NCBI GenBank assembly: GCA_000934385.1
Contig: KN880765.1
Location: forward strand, 1-22,580
Length of the DNA: 22,580 bases
Source of the DNA: Cylindrobasidium torrendii FP15055 ss-10
Lineage: Eukaryota; Basidiomycota; Agaricomycetes; Agaricales; Physalacriaceae
Direction: 5' to 3'
Part shown: in pieces, positions 20,284-22,580 of the stretch
How the letters are laid out: the number at the start of each line of letters is the position of its first letter
Position numbering within the stretch: the first letter of the stretch is position 1
The notes under the pieces: generated by a model
Told to the model about the DNA's origin: nothing
Database searches by the model: none
Seen by the model: only the letters and a program-made list of their open reading frames with translations
Position numbers and translations under genes: made by a program

Positions 20284-22375
20284 ATGGTCATCGAGGAAGC
20301 CAGCGCCGTGGGCAGTGGGTCAATAATTTGTGCGTAAATTATACACTTTTGGTATTTGAGCTTACTAGTTGTTTGTGTAGTGGATGCCTCGCAGATTCGA
20401 CCGCGACGACCACTGCCACCAACGCCAGGCCATGTATCACGGTCGTCTGAGCCATTGATATTGCTGCCGGTGCTTTCCCTACGCATCGATCCTCCACCGG
20501 ACTCCGACACCCCGACGGCGGCAAAGACACCTCGGAGTCTTCCAGCTACACCGTCCCAGTCGTCGCCGTCTGCATCGACGCCTATCCGCCAGCTACCTGC
20601 CACACCGAGGCAGTCTGATTCCCCAGTTGAAAATGTCTCCTCACTGTACCCTCCAACACCGACATCTACAGTCCCCGTTGTTGCGTCGACTAATGACACT
20701 GGAATTACCCGCAAGTTATCCCTTAGCACAGGCAATGCACCACACGATAACCAAGCAGACTTGGATTCAGACTCACTGGCAGACTCGGACGACGATATAC
20801 CACATGGGGTCTTCTTCGATTTGTCAATGCTGTCCCATATTGCGTTCCAGGTGCGGGATAGACTCCCGAAATCTGTGCATACTCGGTCAGACGTATCCTA
20901 TGCTCGTGCTTTCACTGGTCGTGATTTGGTGGTACGTCACCTCGCAGCCGTTTTTTCTTCTAATCAAACTCATACCTACGAGTAGTCTACCATCCAGGAG
21001 CTGGTCCAAGATGAAATACTCATGCGCGAAGGGGTTCCACCCAGTGATCGCCAATTTTCAACGCACATAGCACGCACCTTTCAGAGACAACTTCTAATCC
21101 ATGAAGTGCAATGGCGGGAGGGAATAATTCAAGATGACAATGCACATCTATACCAGTTAACAAACGATGCGGACAGCTCCCATCATGCCCATGTCGAAAG
21201 CCCGCGTGGGGTTATCATGTCGCTTTCCAGATGTTACTCCCCCTCATGTGCTGCAGACTCAGTTGGAGGAGAACCAAGTTGTTATTCACTTAGTTGTCCA
21301 CGAAGGGTAGGTCCTTGATTGTGCCATCAATGTGCTACTCATGAACCCTCGAAGGGTGCACCGCTGTTGAGCCTTTCGCATGAGGACTTGAAGACCCTTC
21401 CTGTTCATCTCGTTGGCCGCGCAGTTGATATTTTGCAAGATGTGCGTTCACGATTTTAGTATCTGCCCAAAGGCTTCATGACCAAGACAGGAACTTGACG
21501 CAAAAGGCGCATTCCTCGGACCACAGCGCTCGCGAAGGGTCAAGTGCATGCGCACACTTACCAAGCACCACGACATCGTGCCCTCTTCCTTCTTCTGCCG
21601 TGAAGTGGAGAAGCAAGGCAGTTATCCCATATACGGAGGAGGCTTTGCAGACATATATCGTGGTAATTTGGGCAGTTGGAAGGTGGCCATTAAAGTGCTG
21701 CGATTTTTCACTACTGGGTCGGAAAGAGACAAGCTTCTCAAGGTGTGTTCGAATCCGCCGAATGAGGCCTGCAAGCCATGTTGAGCTATATATCCAGGAT
21801 TGTAGACGGGAGGCATTGCTCTGGCGCCAGCTCGACCATCCAAATATCCTCCCTTTTCTGGGTATCAACGACGAACTATTCTATCCCAGCTTTTGCTTGA
21901 TATCCCCATGGTTGGAAAATGGCAGCGTGAATAACTTTCTCAAGTCAAATCCGTCGTTCGACCGAATGGAATGTGTGAGATAGTTTCGCCAAAGATGCAG
22001 ACCACTGTGCTCAAACGTAATCCATAGATCATCGATATTACGAGAGGACTTCATTTCCTCCACCAGCACGACCCCCCAATTGTACATGGGGATATCCGTG
22101 GTGTAAGTCCACTCGTGCAAACAGATACCTTTGTTGACAGCCCTCTCCAGGCAAATATCCTGGTAACAGATGATCATCGCTGCTGCCTCGCCGACTTTGG
22201 ACTTTCCACCGTCGTCTCTGAAAGCTCTTTGAGCGAGGCACACACCTCCTCGTCATCTGCTGGGCTCAAAGGTACGGTTCGCTGGATGCCGCCAGAGACA
22301 GTGAATCATGCGCTCGTGCTGCACTCGCATCGGCCTCCCAGAGATATATACTCCTTGGGCTGCACCTTCCTTGAG
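20284..22375 (+). CDS. Chimeric Rom2-like DEP domain plus TKL protein kinase, 3' end missing or broken
   Basis: Exons 20284-20329, 20381-20931, 20986-21306, 21355-21441, 21491-21742, 21798-21974, 22028-22102 and 22151-22375 splice in phase with introns of 48-55 bp and give 578 aa so far. Residues 17-155 are Pro/Ser-rich (RPLPPTP, SLPATPSQ). About 160-257 is a DEP domain of the Rom1/Rom2 RhoGEF kind (LSMLSHIAFQVRDRL, YARAFTGRDLV). A Cys motif, C-x4-C-x10-C-x4-C (282-303) ending CPRR, follows, also as in Rom2. No DH, PH or CNH domain comes next. Instead there is a TKL kinase domain: GGGFADIYRG at about 384-394, Lys403, HGD with Asp500, RGAN, DFG 518-520, PPE for APE. Sequence stops in subdomain IX (IYSLGCTFLE) at the window edge repeat. 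Fusion, mis-joined neighbours and pseudogene are all possible. Start ATG 20284 was chosen by phase and is less sure. Confidence 0.65.
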
Positions 22376-22424
22376 GTTGGTTCAATGTTTTGAACTCCAG
22401 CAAAACTATGTCGGAAGCCCCAAA

Positions 22425-22504
22425 CCTGCCTCACGAGGCGTTATGAGGGTACGATACCTCATGAGTATAGAGTACCCTTATGAGCTAAGGCCTCACGAGG
22501 CAGG
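22425..22504. repeat. Fold-back inverted repeat, MITE-like
   Basis: The arm at 22425-22439 (CCTGCCTCACGAGGC) and the arm at 22490-22504 are reverse complements at 13 of 15 positions. Inside them, GGGTAC (22447-22452) and GTACCC (22472-22477) pair perfectly. The 12-mer GCCTCACGAGGC also occurs twice in direct orientation. No coding capacity is visible. It could be a terminal part of a larger transposon that continues past the window. Confidence 0.6.
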
Positions 22505-22515
22505 CTCATGAGCGC

Positions 22516-22532
22516 GAGCGCTCCTAGCGCTC
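22516..22532. repeat. GC-rich hairpin GAGCGCT-CCT-AGCGCTC
   Basis: A perfect 7-bp stem with a 3-nt loop lies just outside the fold-back repeat and is likely part of the same repetitive unit. Confidence 0.55.
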
Positions 22533-22580
22533 AGCGCCGAGCCCTGATCGAAGTATCACGTAGTAGCAACGGGCTGCGGG

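Larger units (their letters stand above)
22376..22580. other. Right edge after the last kinase exon
   Basis: The kinase frame runs through a poor donor (GTTGGT) to a stop within 12 codons. No acceptor leading to subdomains X-XI is found up to the window end. Instead the sequence is dominated by short inverted and direct repeats. Confidence 0.5.

Noticed and set aside
20118..20735. 205-codon minus-strand frame
   Set aside because: It is antisense to the Pro/Ser-rich exon of the DEP-kinase gene. The plus strand has matching splice sites and domains.
21161..21306. Alternative frame reading DVTPPHVLQTQLEENQ before the kinase
   Set aside because: It looked coding at first. However, the other frame carries the Rom2-like CYSPSC...CPRR motif and splices in phase to the kinase, so this is a shadow.
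1..22580. CRISPR arrays, operons, prophage or secondary-metabolite cluster
   Set aside because: None is visible. The gene content is ordinary fungal core and accessory genes.

Overview
This is a gene-rich stretch of nuclear DNA from a filamentous basidiomycete, most likely an Agaricomycete. The evidence is the many very short introns (about 45-64 bp, most with a CTNAN branch site 10-20 nt before the acceptor), CT-rich 5' leaders, mixed gene orientation, and the protein families present, notably a TKL kinase with an HGD-x-RGAN catalytic loop and an F-box-like LPQEII protein. The gene models below were spliced by hand, using donor, branch and acceptor sites, reading-frame phase and remembered family conservation. 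No search was run.

Layout, left to right. 1-758 holds no recognised gene. 759-2992 (+) is a Vps5/SNX1-type retromer sorting nexin (PX + BAR, 7 exons). 3553-4755 (+) is a small secreted GH18 chitinase-like enzyme (5 exons) with a TATA box. About 5099-6549 (+) is an F-box-like protein whose first exon is unclear. 12345-7022 (-) is a very large (1671 aa) Cdc15/SepH/Cdc7-type septation kinase that carries a calponin-homology domain before the kinase domain and a C1 zinc domain after it. 12346-14603 is a 2.26 kb gene-poor interval. 14604-18158 (+) is a Bye1-like transcription factor (PHD, TFIIS central domain, SPOC, RG/GYG tail; 8 exons), with an unusually long 279-bp third intron. 18351-18422 (+) is tRNA-Arg(ACG). 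18891-19898 (+) is dynactin subunit 3 (p22/p24). 20284 to about 22375 (+) is an in-frame chimera of a Rom2-like RhoGEF N-terminus (Pro-rich, DEP, Cys motif) with a TKL protein kinase. Its coding sequence stops being traceable where a fold-back repeat begins at the right edge.

The genes are mostly unrelated core cellular functions: endosome sorting, septation signalling, transcription elongation, dynein motor and cell wall. There is no secondary-metabolite cluster and no CRISPR array; none is expected in a fungus. The most unusual objects are the DEP-kinase chimera next to the fold-back repeat, the CH-kinase-C1 architecture, the long PHD-gene intron with an snoRNA-like fold, two GC-AG introns, and a tRNA leader that could compete with the acceptor stem.
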